Part shown: positions 33,700 through 44,207 of the stretch, one piece after another
Layout: each line of letters begins with the position of its first letter
How positions within the stretch are numbered: the first letter of the stretch is position 1
From: Pyrenochaeta sp. MPI-SDFR-AT-0127
Taxonomy: Eukaryota > Ascomycota > Dothideomycetes > Pleosporales > Cucurbitariaceae
Length of the DNA stretch: 64,000 bases
Direction: 5' to 3'
Assembly: GCA_020747015.1 (NCBI GenBank)
Contig: JAGTJM010000001.1
Coordinates: 1,447,374-1,511,373, forward strand
Notes under the pieces: generated by a model
Seen by the model: only the letters and a program-made list of their open reading frames with translations
Told to the model about the DNA's origin: nothing
Database searches by the model: none
Made by a program: the position numbers and the translations under genes

Positions 33700-34634
33700 C
33701 TACAAACTCACACACCCATCCGCACTATCCTCGACGAACAAGCCGCCGTAGATCTGGCCCTCGTTCAAGTTGGGACTCTGATAGCCGTTATTGACTACAT
33801 CCGTAGATCCAGTCGGCTTCTTAAGTATGCCAAGCTGGAATTGGCCGCCACCAGCAAGGTTAATCGACTTGGGACCCGCCACGGATTTTAGCGCACTGGT
33901 GCCAACGGAATAGTATATTGTGACTTGGCTGAGAGAGTTGTAAGCATATGAGTGAGCAGAATTGTTGAGCGACTACTATGGAACACATACTTTTTGTTGT
34001 AGTCAAGTTTGGTAGCGAAGTTTTGCCACTGTGTCTTATCAATGGCTACACTCCAAAGACTGTTGCCATTCCTATCCAGGATCTTGAAGTTGTTTTTATC
34101 CGCATTACTCTTTCCAATGAGACTTCCAGCCTGGAATTGGATTTGGTTGGCTGAGTAGTCAGCCGTCTCATGCCACACATTGAGATACTCATGTGTCAAA
34201 TTCAAGGGCCTTGCGGGGTCTTGCTTGACGCTCCAGTGAAGCGTCTTCACGCCTTTGCCTCCCTCACCATCCGAAGCGTCCTTGAGAAACTGCAGACCCG
34301 CTCGTCGGAATCCGTTCTGCTTCTGGAAGATGGACTTGTCGGACAAAGTTACCTCAACAGCGGTATACTTGTCGCCATCAAAACGTGAGGTAATGTTGGG
34401 GAACTTAAGAATCTCGCTCCACTTCAGGTCATTGCCCTTGACATAATCAGGGTTGAAGATTGTGTTTGTCGCGTAGGTATCGAAGAAGGTGGGAATAGTG
34501 TTGAGGGGCACGCGGCCATCGAAAACGATGGGGCATGTAGGATCGACGCGGACCTGTTTTTGTGGGCGCGCGTGGGGGGCGGCGAAGACGGTGGATGCTG
34601 CTGCCACCAAAGAGAAAAAGGTTTGCACGTTCAT
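33700..34634 (-). CDS. Secreted glycoside hydrolase family 131 beta-glucanase
   Basis: GH131 enzymes are fungal extracellular beta-1,3/1,6- and beta-1,4-glucanases. Exons 34634-33991 and 33928-33700 give 290 aa. MNVQTFFSLVAAASTVFAAP is a signal peptide. The family opening CPIVFDGRVPLNTIPTFFD, the NPDYVKGNDLKWSEILKFP block, the GLQFLKD strand and the C-terminal LKKPTGSTDVVNNGYQ..LNEGQIYGGLFVEDS block are all present. There is no CBM1 module. The single intron (62 nt) splits the sequence at DYNKN-QVTIYYSVGTSALK; without it the last 77 residues are lost. Exact linkage preference cannot be read from sequence. Confidence 0.92.
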
Positions 34635-35802
34635 TTTCGGGGTTGGTAGAAGAGTTGGATAGTCAGATGGTCGTTATGCAATAGCAAACTCAATGTTCCA
34701 ATACCGCGGGCTTCCAGGTCCTTATACTGCTTGGACATTAATCACACCATTCATCGTCATTTTTATCAAAATTCCATCCTATTTCTGTTCCTTATTATCC
34801 GTACGTCTAGTTTGTTGCCTTCGGTTGTTTTGCTGACCAAACTTTGGAGTTCATTGTACCTTCATTTAGACTGTCCAATGACGTGGCGGAGGAACAATCG
34901 TAGAAGTTTCCATAGTAGGTACAGTGAAGTCGATACAAGGGCGAATTAATCTATTTGAGGAAACCTGCCAGGAGGCTCTTGTGCGCTGGGATCTGGGGTA
35001 AAGTGCACGGCCACTGGACGGTCCGGCATTCCGTCCTCGAGCTGGACCTGGATTTGGGGACGGATTCTTAAAGTAAAGCGTAGTCAAAAGTGCAACATCC
35101 TTACGGTGACTGTGGTTAATCATGTGAGAGGAATGAATTGCCCGTTGTCAACATCAGTCGGTGATGGCAAATTAAGTTCTTGTTCAAAATCCAGGTATCT
35201 CTGTACTGCACCGCTTTAGTACCGTAGTCCACGGAATGATATAGTGCATCTTCGAATATCGGATGAAGGGTGTAAATTAAACATTATATCCGTCGAGACA
35301 TTTGACCGATATAGCGACCGTCAAACACACCATGGCAGTTGGTCACCTTGGTTCTTCGTACACGACAGTACGAAGCCAACTGCTGTCACTAATGAAACTA
35401 GACATACTCTTCCCATACCGGCCAAAGCGAGGTACATGTGCTAGGCTTTGGACAGCTGTCTCAAGTCTTGAACTAGCCTCGGTCACAATAAAAGACACGC
35501 AACGCTAGGCCGTATTGATTGATTTCCACTGCAATGAGATGCTGCAGAAATCTTCAGGGGGGGTTTTTTTTGGCTGGACGAGTCGAACAGTCGTCATCTT
35601 TTGGCGTGTGTCGAAGAAAGATGATTTCAAAGATTGAACAACGTCCTAGCGAAAGCCTCCTGCCGCATTTGGCCTAGTTAATGGCGTCAGACATGTCAAC
35701 TTTGTCCCGCTGCAATGACTCGACGAGGGCAAAGACACAAAATGTGAGCAAACTTACCACCGACGGCTCGATAGCTGTAATCCGCGCAACCTGACGAGAA
35801 AA
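34635..35802. promoter_or_regulatory. Divergent promoter region, GH131 / CAF16
   Basis: 1.17 kb between divergent starts, with a G8T8 homopolymer junction near 35558-35573. No gene recognised. Confidence 0.45.
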
Positions 35803-36724
35803 ATGTCGGCCAAGATCATCGACAAGAGCCTCGCGCCCTCGATTGACGTCAAAGATCTTAGCTATGCGTTCCCGGACGGCTCGAGTGGCCTAAAGGAGGT
35901 TTTCCTGCAACTGCCACCAGGCAGCAGGACGCTACTTATTGGAGGTAGCCGACCTTCAACTTCCCAAAGTCTACATGTGCTGTGGCTGACACTCTGCAGC
36001 CAATGGCGCAGGAAAGACAACACTCCTTCGCCTCCTCTCCGGCAAGCGCATGGCCCCCTCCGGCACCGTCTCCATTGCAGGCGTCGACCCTTTCAAAATG
36101 GGCCTCGAAGGCGTCACCTACCTCGGCCTCGAATGGGTCCTGAATCCCATCGTCCGCACCGACATCGACGTTCCCACCCTGCTGGCCTCGGTTGGCGGCG
36201 ATTACTACAACGAACGCCGCGACGACCTTGTACGTATCCTCGACATTGATCTGAGCTGGCGCATGCATGCGGTTTCCGACGGCGAGCGGAGAAGAGTTCA
36301 ACTGGCCATGGGCTTGCTGAGGCCGTGGACCATATTGTTGCTAGATGAGATTACCGTGGATTTGGACTTGCTCTCGCGCAGCAATTTCTTGAACTTCTTG
36401 AAGAAGGAGACAGATACGCGCCCTTGCACAATTGTATACGCAACCCACATTTTGGATAACTTGGCCACGTGGCCTACCCATCTCGTGCATATGAGTCTGG
36501 GTAAAGTGAAGAAATGGGGTAGCGTGGAAGCCATGGATGTCAAGGCTGAGCAGAGCTCAAGATTGTATACTGGAAATAGCCAGCTTGGTGAGTTGGTATT
36601 GCAGTGGCTACAAGAGGACCTTGATGAGAGAGGCCCGAGAAATGGACATGGTGAGGGTAAGTCATATGAGAATCTAGAAGGCAAGGGTGGGTACGGCGCT
36701 GAGAAGAAGCCTGAGGGAGCATGA
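35803..36724 (+). CDS. CAF16: Soluble ABC-type ATPase, Caf16-like
   Basis: A soluble, single-domain ABC ATPase of the Caf16 group. In yeast Caf16 associates with the CCR4-NOT complex. Exons 35803-35944 and 36000-36724 give 288 aa with no membrane segment. The intron lies just before the Walker A loop, which splicing restores as GANGAGKTT (Lys53). The signature loop is VSDGERRRVQL (residues about 139-149), not LSGGQ, as in other Caf16 proteins. Walker B is TILLLDEITVDLD (Asp163-Glu164), and the switch histidine is in YATHILDNL. The tail is Gly/Lys/Glu-rich. The family call is firm; the cellular role rests on the yeast homologue. Confidence 0.92.
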
Positions 36725-37320
36725 TGGAGGCTACAAAGAGTCGATAGCAACTCGTTTCAACAATGCGGGTCGCCGGTGTTCAACAGGCGTTTAGAAGGTA
36801 CTCAACGAAGATACCCCATTTCGTATTTCAACATAACGGTACTGTACGGTGTTATTGGCCGCAAGCACACATTGGTCATAATCTCAGTAGCAACCAACCC
36901 ATTAACCTGGGTTCCCTGAGGTTTATTGTACATCTCTCGCGTACTAGACTTCAGCGTCGAATTCATATGAGCTTTTCTTGTTCCAATGTAAACCATCCTA
37001 GTTCAGGAGCACAAATGCTCTGCTGCTTCTCGACCATGCCTAGGTTTTATTAGCCACCACACCAAAATCATGTAGTGGATACTCTTCGTATTTCACTGCA
37101 CGCCATCGTTGTGCACAGGGTTCTCGCGGCAATCAATTAACAAATTTGAGGATGGCAAAAGGATTATGCGACGAGAGGCAAGGCATGCATCCTAAGATTT
37201 TACTATTTGAGCTCGAAGAAGTCTTAAGCGCTTTGCCATCAGTCTATTCCAATTTTCGGTAGTCTTTGCGCAGTCATCCATCCCTATTCGTGCAAATTGA
37301 TTGCATCAGGCCTTAACCTC
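36725..37320. other. Intergenic spacer, CAF16 and secreted-protein gene 3' ends
   Basis: 596 bp between convergent 3' ends, AT-rich, nothing recognised. Confidence 0.5.
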
Positions 37321-38147
37321 TTACAACCGCTGGTAAACCACATTCCTTGTCCAATTCGTTGCCGAAGCGACAAGTGAAGGTTGAAACAGCGTCGAGTAGC
37401 TTCGATCGTCAGTCCTAGAATCTGGCAAATATGGCCATTTACTTTGAACTTACAAGTAGCACAAAGTCAGACCTGTCCCAGCAGTACCTTGGAACCCAGG
37501 CATAACAGCGAGCGAAAACGATTGGCATTGCGATCCATAGCCTTTGAGAAGTTCTAGTCAGCTCAATGAAACATTTTACTTGTGTACTCAACAAAGGAAT
37601 CGTCGTTGGTTCGATGATCTTGGTTCTTACGAGGCAACATGAGAGGGACTTAAACGTCTAGGAGGGGTAAGTTACCAGTACACATCCCAAGGCATTGAGT
37701 GAGGGATTCTTCAAAAGTCTCGGGCCTGCTTCGAATGTTCAGAGCTTGCTCCCAGATGGTGTAATTGGTGTTGTCGGTTGGGCCATAGACCTGGGTCAAA
37801 GGAGCCGTCTGCCACATTTCGTGCGAATGTTAGCATATCGGCTTAGTTAGAAGTCATCGGGCTCATACCGCTAAACATGCGCAGGCGCTGGTAACCCTGG
37901 TTGGATTGTCGGCGCAATTGGCTGCCCACGTGGGGACAGTGGCAGCTGCATCGGTTGTGTATGTTGAGCAGAAAGGTATGGCAGTCACAATTCTGTTCCG
38001 GAGGGCGCGCAGGCAGTTATCAGCCGAACAGGCGCGCTTCTCTAGGGTGATGAGCTCCGGAGCTGGTGTAGGTTGAGGCATTGCATGGACAAATTGAAGC
38101 AATGCGACCACCAAGGTCGCTGCGATAATGTGCCAATAGATTCCCAT
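37321..38147 (-). CDS. Pre-pro cysteine-rich secreted protein of unknown function
   Basis: No named family recognised. Four exons (38147-37869, 37808-37676, 37553-37454, 37414-37321) join in phase to 201 aa. The start is a signal peptide (IIAATLVVALLQFVHA). A short propiece ends in LEKR, a Kex2-type site, just before ACSADNCLRALR. The mature part holds ten cysteines. The first six are in an N-terminal block (CSADNC..., PFCSTYT, WAANC, VTSACACL) seen in other fungal secreted proteins. Two NxT sequons are present. Introns of 59, 121 and 38 nt have GT/AG ends; the last is short and the 121-nt one long, so exons 3-4 are less sure than 1-2. If intron 2 were retained the protein would end at 37650. 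A secreted effector-like or wall protein is an inference. Confidence 0.68.
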
Positions 38148-39459
38148 CTTGCCGCGACGTTTTTTGCCTGCTGCTTTACTTTGTCGCGAAAATTTTGCGT
38201 AGAGAGGATCAGAATCGAAGTCTTATATGTTGTGTTGAACAAAAGACACTCCGCTTGAAGAAGGTGCTTATGCATCCCTGTAGTTTACTCACCGACAAGT
38301 ATTGGACCCGAGTATATATGCAAGCCACTGCGAGGCATGTGGATACTTGGTACAATGATGATACATGATATGCTGAATATTGTGTAGGTACTCTCTGTGC
38401 TCTTTTTTCTGAATCCGGCAAAGCCTTTAGGTAAACCATTCAAGGCTATTTTTGCCACTTGCGGATAAGAGGAAGTGCCCCTCTAGTAGAACTGACAGAT
38501 GCTGACCTAAAGGCAGGTTGCGCACGATAAACATACGCGGTGGAGTCTGCTAAGCGAGTCGTAAGATTTGAACCTTTTATTGCGGTTGATACTATCGAGT
38601 TTCGAATCTGAGGTTGGTGATGGATCACTCCAGCCCAAGCCGCGCCCGGGCATTTAATGAGCGGTATCATGAGTGTTCGCAGATGGATCGTTTTCAGCTG
38701 GTGTTGGTGCACCGTTTGGGCGAGCCAATGAGTTCAGTATATGCACACATACCCACACACAACGGGACATACAATTACCCACAAATATTGCACATGAAGA
38801 TTCGATAATCTTTACGATGAGCACAAACACACAGGGGTGTGGCTGCATCTTGCGATCGTGTTCAGAGAATGCACTCAGAATGGGGCTTCGCTTCACTCCG
38901 GTTGTAAAACTATAATCAAAGAATACACCCCGTCTTAATTAGGGGTTGTGTACGGCTTGTACTGTTACGGAATGTTTTGGAGAGGTGGAGGAATGCTACC
39001 TCAAGGTGCTCGATTGCTAAGACGGGACGCCAAGAATGGCAGCGATATTTTGAAAGGGATATGAGAATGCCTTGAATTATGGCTTGAATCAAGTTGCTGT
39101 GCACAGGTTGAATATTGTATAGCTTTGAGGGGGGCTCTTGAATGCCCTCGATTGGTAGGACAGCGGATTGAGACGACTCTGAAAGTCTCGAGTCTTAGGC
39201 AGAGCCACTGGCCGTGGTACCTCTTCAGCAGTCGTGCCCACCGATTGCCATTACCATGATCAAGGATAATGAGCCTCGCGAATTTCAATCCTGGCGTGAT
39301 ACAATAGTATGCGGGTGTGCGACCGTAGGAGTGGTTCGCTTTGGAGTTCTGGCGTTTGGGTGTTGCTGTGGACGAAAAGGGAAGGTGCCCCGCTTCTACG
39401 CTAACCAACATTTTCCGTCCTGCTCCATCGTCGCTCTCCTTCATTCATACAACAGACGC
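38148..39459. promoter_or_regulatory. Divergent promoter region, secreted protein / MOD5
   Basis: 1.3 kb between divergent starts. A TATA-like CATATATACT on the minus strand near 38311-38320 lies about 165 bp upstream of the secreted-protein start. No gene recognised; a 147-codon minus-strand frame next to MOD5 has no features. Confidence 0.45.
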
Positions 39460-41008
39460 ATGTTTTCCTTCATCAGATCTTTCGGGACTCTCAAAATGGC
39501 AAAGATGGCCCCTGATCCTCTCATCGCTATCGTAGGCGCAACAGGGACTGGAAAATCAGATGTAAGGCATGGAGGATCAAGTCATGCTGAACGAAGCTGA
39601 CCACAGCAGGAAGCTGGCTGTTGAGTTGGCGCGTAGATTCAATGGAGAGATCATCAACGGCGATGCGATGCAGTTGTACCATGGTTTGCCTGTAATCACC
39701 AACAAGATCACGCAGGAGGAGATGAAGGGTATTCCGCATCATCTTTTGGGCTGCATTGGGCTTGAGCAGGAGGCATGGACTGTCGGCAAATTTGTTAGCG
39801 AAGCATTGATTACAGTACGAACGGACAACATACTGCATCCCACTCTCTTGTACTGACATGGCCAGATCAAGGATATTAGAAGCCGTGGCAAGCTGCCGAT
39901 CCTGGTTGGTGGAACCCATTACTACACGCAGTCACTTATATTCCACGATGCACTGGCAAAAGATGATGCTTTAAATGTAGTCGAGGATAGTACAAGCTTC
40001 CCGATATTGAAAGAGCCGACGAATACAATTCTCAACAGGCTGAAGGAGGTCGATCCTATCATGGCAGACCGTTGGCATCCAAACGAGAGACGAAAAATTC
40101 AGCGCTCGCTTGAATTATATTTGCGGACCGGTAAACCAGCGTCGCAGCTATACAACGAGCAACGTATGAAAAGGAAGTCTTCTCCAAGCGCGAAGGAGAG
40201 TGAGCAAATGGAGCCAAGGGCCCCTCGATTCTCAGCTTTGATATTTTGGGTTCACGTCAGCAGGGACGTGCTCCAACCACGACTTGACAACCGAGTAGAC
40301 AAGATGCTGGAAAGAGGGCTTCTGTCCGAAGTACAAGAACTTAGCAGCTTTCGAATCAGCCAAGAGGATCGCACAGGCACTAGCATCGATCAAAGCCGTG
40401 GTATATGGGTATCAATCGGGTACAAAGAATTCTTGGATTACCAATTTGCACTTTCCGATCCATCGCGACCCGCGCTAGAAATCGAAAAATTGAAGACGGC
40501 AGCTATAGAGAAGACACAGGCAGCAACAAGACAATATGCAAATCGACAGGTTAAGTGGATTCGTATCAAGTTGCTTAATGCGCTCTTGGATACAGGGCAG
40601 GAGTGTAACCTGTTCTTGCTGGATGCATCCGACCTATCAAGATGGGGAGACCAAATCATACAGCCTGCCATTGACATCACCGAAAAATTTCTTTCTGGTC
40701 AGCCCCTTCCAGTGCCGTCAACGCTTTCTGCAGTTGCATCGGAAATGCTCACACCAAAGCGCGAATACGACCTCGGACAGCGACCAGACCTCTGGCAGAA
40801 GAAAGTGTGCGATACGTGCGGTACAGTTGCGGTCACGGAAAATGACTGGAGTTTGCACATGAAGAGTCGCAACCATCGAAAAGCAACGAGCAAGAAGACA
40901 AAGAACCAACATACACAGGATATTCCGAATGAGGTCAGCCGAGCTTTGCAGACAGAAATTGTGGACGTGCTGGAAAATTACATGGTAAGATTTGCGGAGA
41001 AGCAATAA
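39460..41008 (+). CDS. MOD5: tRNA dimethylallyltransferase Mod5 (isopentenyltransferase)
   Basis: Mod5 transfers dimethylallyl from DMAPP to A37 of tRNAs reading UNN codons, making i6A, in cytosol, nucleus and mitochondria. Exons 39460-39561, 39614-39814 and 39866-41008 give 481 aa. The P-loop GATGTGKS is followed, after splicing, by DLAVELARRFNGEIINGDAMQLYHGLPVITNK. GGTHYYTQSL, the RRKIQRSLELYLRTG block and SIGYKEF mark the MiaA core. The C-terminus has a C2H2 zinc finger (Cys416, Cys419, His432, His438) typical of eukaryotic enzymes. Met1 starts a short basic, mitochondrial-type leader (MFSFIRSFGTLK). Met13 and Met16 could start a cytosolic form, as with the two starts of yeast MOD5. The first intron ends in AAG. 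Confidence 0.95.
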
Positions 41009-41462
41009 CCTAATGGACTGTAAAGAACGAGCCCGAACAATTACTTGATGTATGTGATTTAAGTCGATTGCAACCCTGTTGTCAGCACGTGTGGTGTTAT
41101 CCCTTGCTTAAGGCTAACTATTTGGCCTTTTTCGAAGCATAATCTTTGGGACTAGTGTAAAGCCGTCGAATTTGTTCTATTCTCAGCTCGAAAGGCCAAA
41201 ATAAACGAGTAATGAAAATTCCCAGATTTGGGGGTGAATAGGCATCCCTTTGAAAGGCGTGTGCACACTAGCTCCAGCTACGGGTGATACTTAATTTGTG
41301 ATCCACGAATAAATTTTTTGACTCGGATTAATTAACTTGACAGAGAGCCTTCCTTACCCCAGGCTTGTTACATTTTGAACCTTCTGTAGCAAAGTGGCAA
41401 CGGCGCATCCTCGACAAGCGTACGAGCGAAGACGAATTTGCACGACGTGCTGACTGGGCAAC
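41009..41462. other. Intergenic spacer, MOD5 to UstYa-like gene
   Basis: 454 bp, AT-rich, no feature recognised. Confidence 0.5.
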
Positions 41463-42354
41463 ATGTCACCTTACAATTATTCCAAAGTTGGCGGCGAAAG
41501 TTGCACAGAAGAGTTATCTGAGTATAAGCAAAAAAATTCTGAGCCTGATCGCTTCGCCTCGTGGTCCAAAGCTGGCGAAAAGTTCCAATTCCTCCGATGG
41601 CCTGTGACGATGTGCCTCTTATTCTCTATTCTTGTGTGTGAACTCTCGATCCTTCACAAACAACCAAGTTCATTGCAACTCGGAGGGGAGCTCAATGCGC
41701 TGATTCCTAATTGTGAGTCGTTCAAATTTCCCTATTCATTCAAATTCTGTAAGTAGAGCCATGTATACTCACAGCAGAAACCAGTTTCGATAGAGCAGAA
41801 GATTTTTCATGTAGACATCAAATACGCGTCCGACCACAATACCATAACGTCGATGAATTTAACAAAGCAGTATTGGCGAGACCTCATGCCCCGTAAGTGT
41901 GAAATCCTAATGTTTGCGCAACAGGTATCTCTAACACCTAGAAGGTGGCGGTGGGTTTATTAACGTCCCTGATTATGCATCGCATACATTACCATCACCG
42001 ATGCATTTCCCTCAATATCCGGACAAGAAGGTCTACTCAGTCGCAGTCTTCCACGAACTACATTGCCTGATGCATATATCAAGTTATATCGATGAACTTG
42101 TTATGAAAATTCGTAACAAAGACTTTAATCTCAACGAAAGTGAGATTGGACACAATGACCATTGCTTCAACTACTTGCGTAATGCTCTCCTTTGCTGCGG
42201 CGATACGACACTTGAAGGCCAGTCACAGGCTCTGATGTTCAAGGACATACCAGGTACAGATGGGACAGGTGCAGTACATGTGTGCCGAAACTATGATGAG
42301 ATTTTGTCTTGGGCAGAGGGGCAGAGGATTGTGGACGCGAAGGATAGCTTTTAA
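41463..42354 (+). CDS. UstYa-like (DUF3328) membrane protein
   Basis: DUF3328/UstYa proteins are copper-dependent-type oxidases best known for cyclising fungal ribosomal peptides (ustiloxin, phomopsin and related dikaritins); others act in non-ribosomal pathways. Exons 41463-41712, 41785-41892 and 41942-42354 give 256 aa. One TM segment (TMCLLFSILVCELSIL) follows a short cytosolic N-terminus, as is usual. Both diagnostic HxxHC motifs are present: HELHC (157-161) and HNDHC (190-194), followed by YLRNALLCCGDTTLE. The first intron (GTGAGT to CAG, 72 nt) restores LIPNFSIEQKIF. A later GTAAGT would leave an intron of only 36 nt and was not chosen. No peptide precursor or partner oxidase was found nearby. 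Confidence 0.88.
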
Positions 42355-43310
42355 GATGATAGCAGCGCATATAATACTTGTGCGGGTTCCCTAAGTGTTG
42401 GATATATATACAACTAGGTTGTCAACAAAACTGGTAAAATTTTGACTCTGATCTGGATTACAACGAAATTGCACGAGCGTTACCTACAGCAGTGGCTTTG
42501 GATTTATCTCTATTGTATGCGAGCAGCTACCAACTAATCTGGGTACCTCTGCTTCAGTTTATAGTTTGCCATCGGCCGATGATGAGGTTCTTGACCACTC
42601 TCATTTGGGTATGATCGTGTATTTTGTCATGCTGGCATTAGTAAGGACCTCCTACGATATTTGAATAGTGAAAGTTTGGTTAATTAGATTGACATTCTTG
42701 TCGGTAATCGTTGTATTGCTATACATTCCTCACTAGGGATTTCCAAGTTGATACCTCAATGTGGGTCAATAGCATTGCAACTGGTACAATGTCAAATCAC
42801 TAACCATCATTCTACATATTTAACGAAGGTTCCGGGTAAAGTTCAAGCATTACCAAGGCCGTGTATGCGGACCCAGACCGATAGAGGGCGGCGTATCAAG
42901 ATGCAGTTCAACAACCTATTGCTGCATGTTGAATTGGGTATGCCTAGGTCGAGTGTAGGGTTGATGTTGAACACTGGGCGTTGTTTGAACACCGCGTGAT
43001 ATTTCAGAGCTCTATCAGTACTTCTTAAGCCGCGGAGTGGAGATTTTTGACGGCAGAATGAAAACAACACGCGTTGTAGCTATATGGTGCACTGTAAGAA
43101 TACTGATCAAAGTAATCGAGTAGTGAGGTGCGATAACGCTACGGTTATCGCCGGCTCTCGCAAGTGGGATGCCGACTCCACCGATTTCGGTTGTGACTGT
43201 TGATATTGAGGTTTCCACCTCAGTACTTTGTTTCGTCGACGTGGCCCCTATTAATTACTTGAGACTCAATCAAGGTGTCATAGCATCTTCCTTCCTCCTG
43301 CTGCAACAGA
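42355..43310. other. Intergenic spacer, UstYa-like to amidotransferase-like gene
   Basis: 956 bp, AT-rich. Short frames lack a signal peptide or internal repeats, so none looks like a ribosomal-peptide precursor. Confidence 0.5.
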
Positions 43311-44207
43311 ATGGCTCATACAATCCGCATCTGCATGTTCAATGCTGACGTTCCCGTGCCAATTGTCCACGCTCAGAAAGCCTCCACATACGGCCGAATT
43401 TTCCATCAAATCCTAGCAGCGGCAGGTCGCCAAATACTACCGAACACTATCATTGAGTCTATCGATTATGATGTCATGAAAGGCGAGTTTCCTGCCTCAT
43501 TGGCAGATGTCGACGCTATCTTTGTCAGCGGCTCTGCGTATTCCACCTACGATGATAAGGAGTGGATTCGCAGACTGGACGACTACATTTTCGGCGTATA
43601 TTGCAGTCACTCAAAAGTCAAGATCTTTGGGAGTTGCTTCGGGCATCAGTTGATATGTCAGAGCCTTTTGAAGAGATTTGGGGTGAAAATTGAGGCGGAT
43701 CCAAAAGGGTGGGAAATTGGTGTGAAAGAAATCGCACTGCATGAACGCTTCCGTCACATGTTGGGGAAGAATTCGAAATGTCTCGCCAGCCAAAGCATCC
43801 CCAAGAAGATGCGTCTCCAATTCGTACATCATGATCATGTCGTCATTCCGAATCCAGAGATTCTGCCATCATCCTGGGTTATGTTGGGGAGTACTCAACA
43901 TTGCGCCGTTCAAGGCGTTTACGAACCTGGTCGGATCCTCACGTTTCAAGGACATTTTGAGTTCGACAGACTTGTTAATAGCGAGACAATTAAGTTCTTT
44001 TTCCCAACATGGGCGCCGGAAGTGCTCAAAGAGACACTAGAGGCAATCGACTCAGAGGATGATGCAATCTCGGCTGCTGAAATTGTTCTAAGGTTTTTAG
44101 CGGAGAAAAGTATGGATGAATGTGCTGCGACACATGCCATTGACGATGGGCTGTTCACACAGCCGCTGCAGCCATGTATGTGCGAGGTGGTCTGCAATGC
44201 CAATTGA
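43311..44207 (+). CDS. Stand-alone class I glutamine amidotransferase-like protein
   Basis: A 298-aa single-exon protein with the GATase1 (triad) fold. The nucleophile elbow is GSCFGHQ (Cys109), and the His-Glu pair is in GHFEFD (His215, Glu217), so the triad is complete. There is no fused synthetase domain. Similar stand-alone proteins in fungi (the yeast YLR126C type) have poorly defined roles, sometimes linked to metal homeostasis or detoxification. The odd C-terminus is cysteine-rich (CMCEVVC). It sits between a UstYa-like gene and a siderophore transporter, both on the same strand. Substrate unknown; it could act as a hydrolase on gamma-glutamyl compounds. Confidence 0.88.
   Translation: MAHTIRICMFNADVPVPIVHAQKASTYGRIFHQILAAAGRQILPNTIIESIDYDVMKGEFPASLADVDAIFVSGSAYSTYDDKEWIRRLDDYIFGVYCSHSKVKIFGSCFGHQLICQSLLKRFGVKIEADPKGWEIGVKEIALHERFRHMLGKNSKCLASQSIPKKMRLQFVHHDHVVIPNPEILPSSWVMLGSTQHCAVQGVYEPGRILTFQGHFEFDRLVNSETIKFFFPTWAPEVLKETLEAIDSEDDAISAAEIVLRFLAEKSMDECAATHAIDDGLFTQPLQPCMCEVVCNAN

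Noticed and set aside
39001..39444. 147-codon minus-strand frame upstream of MOD5
   Set aside because: No recognisable features; it lies in the MOD5 promoter and leader.
41713..41782. Alternative 36-nt intron in the UstYa-like gene (GTAAGT to CAG)
   Set aside because: Too short for splicing; the 72-nt intron with GTGAGT gives a better family match at LIPNFS.
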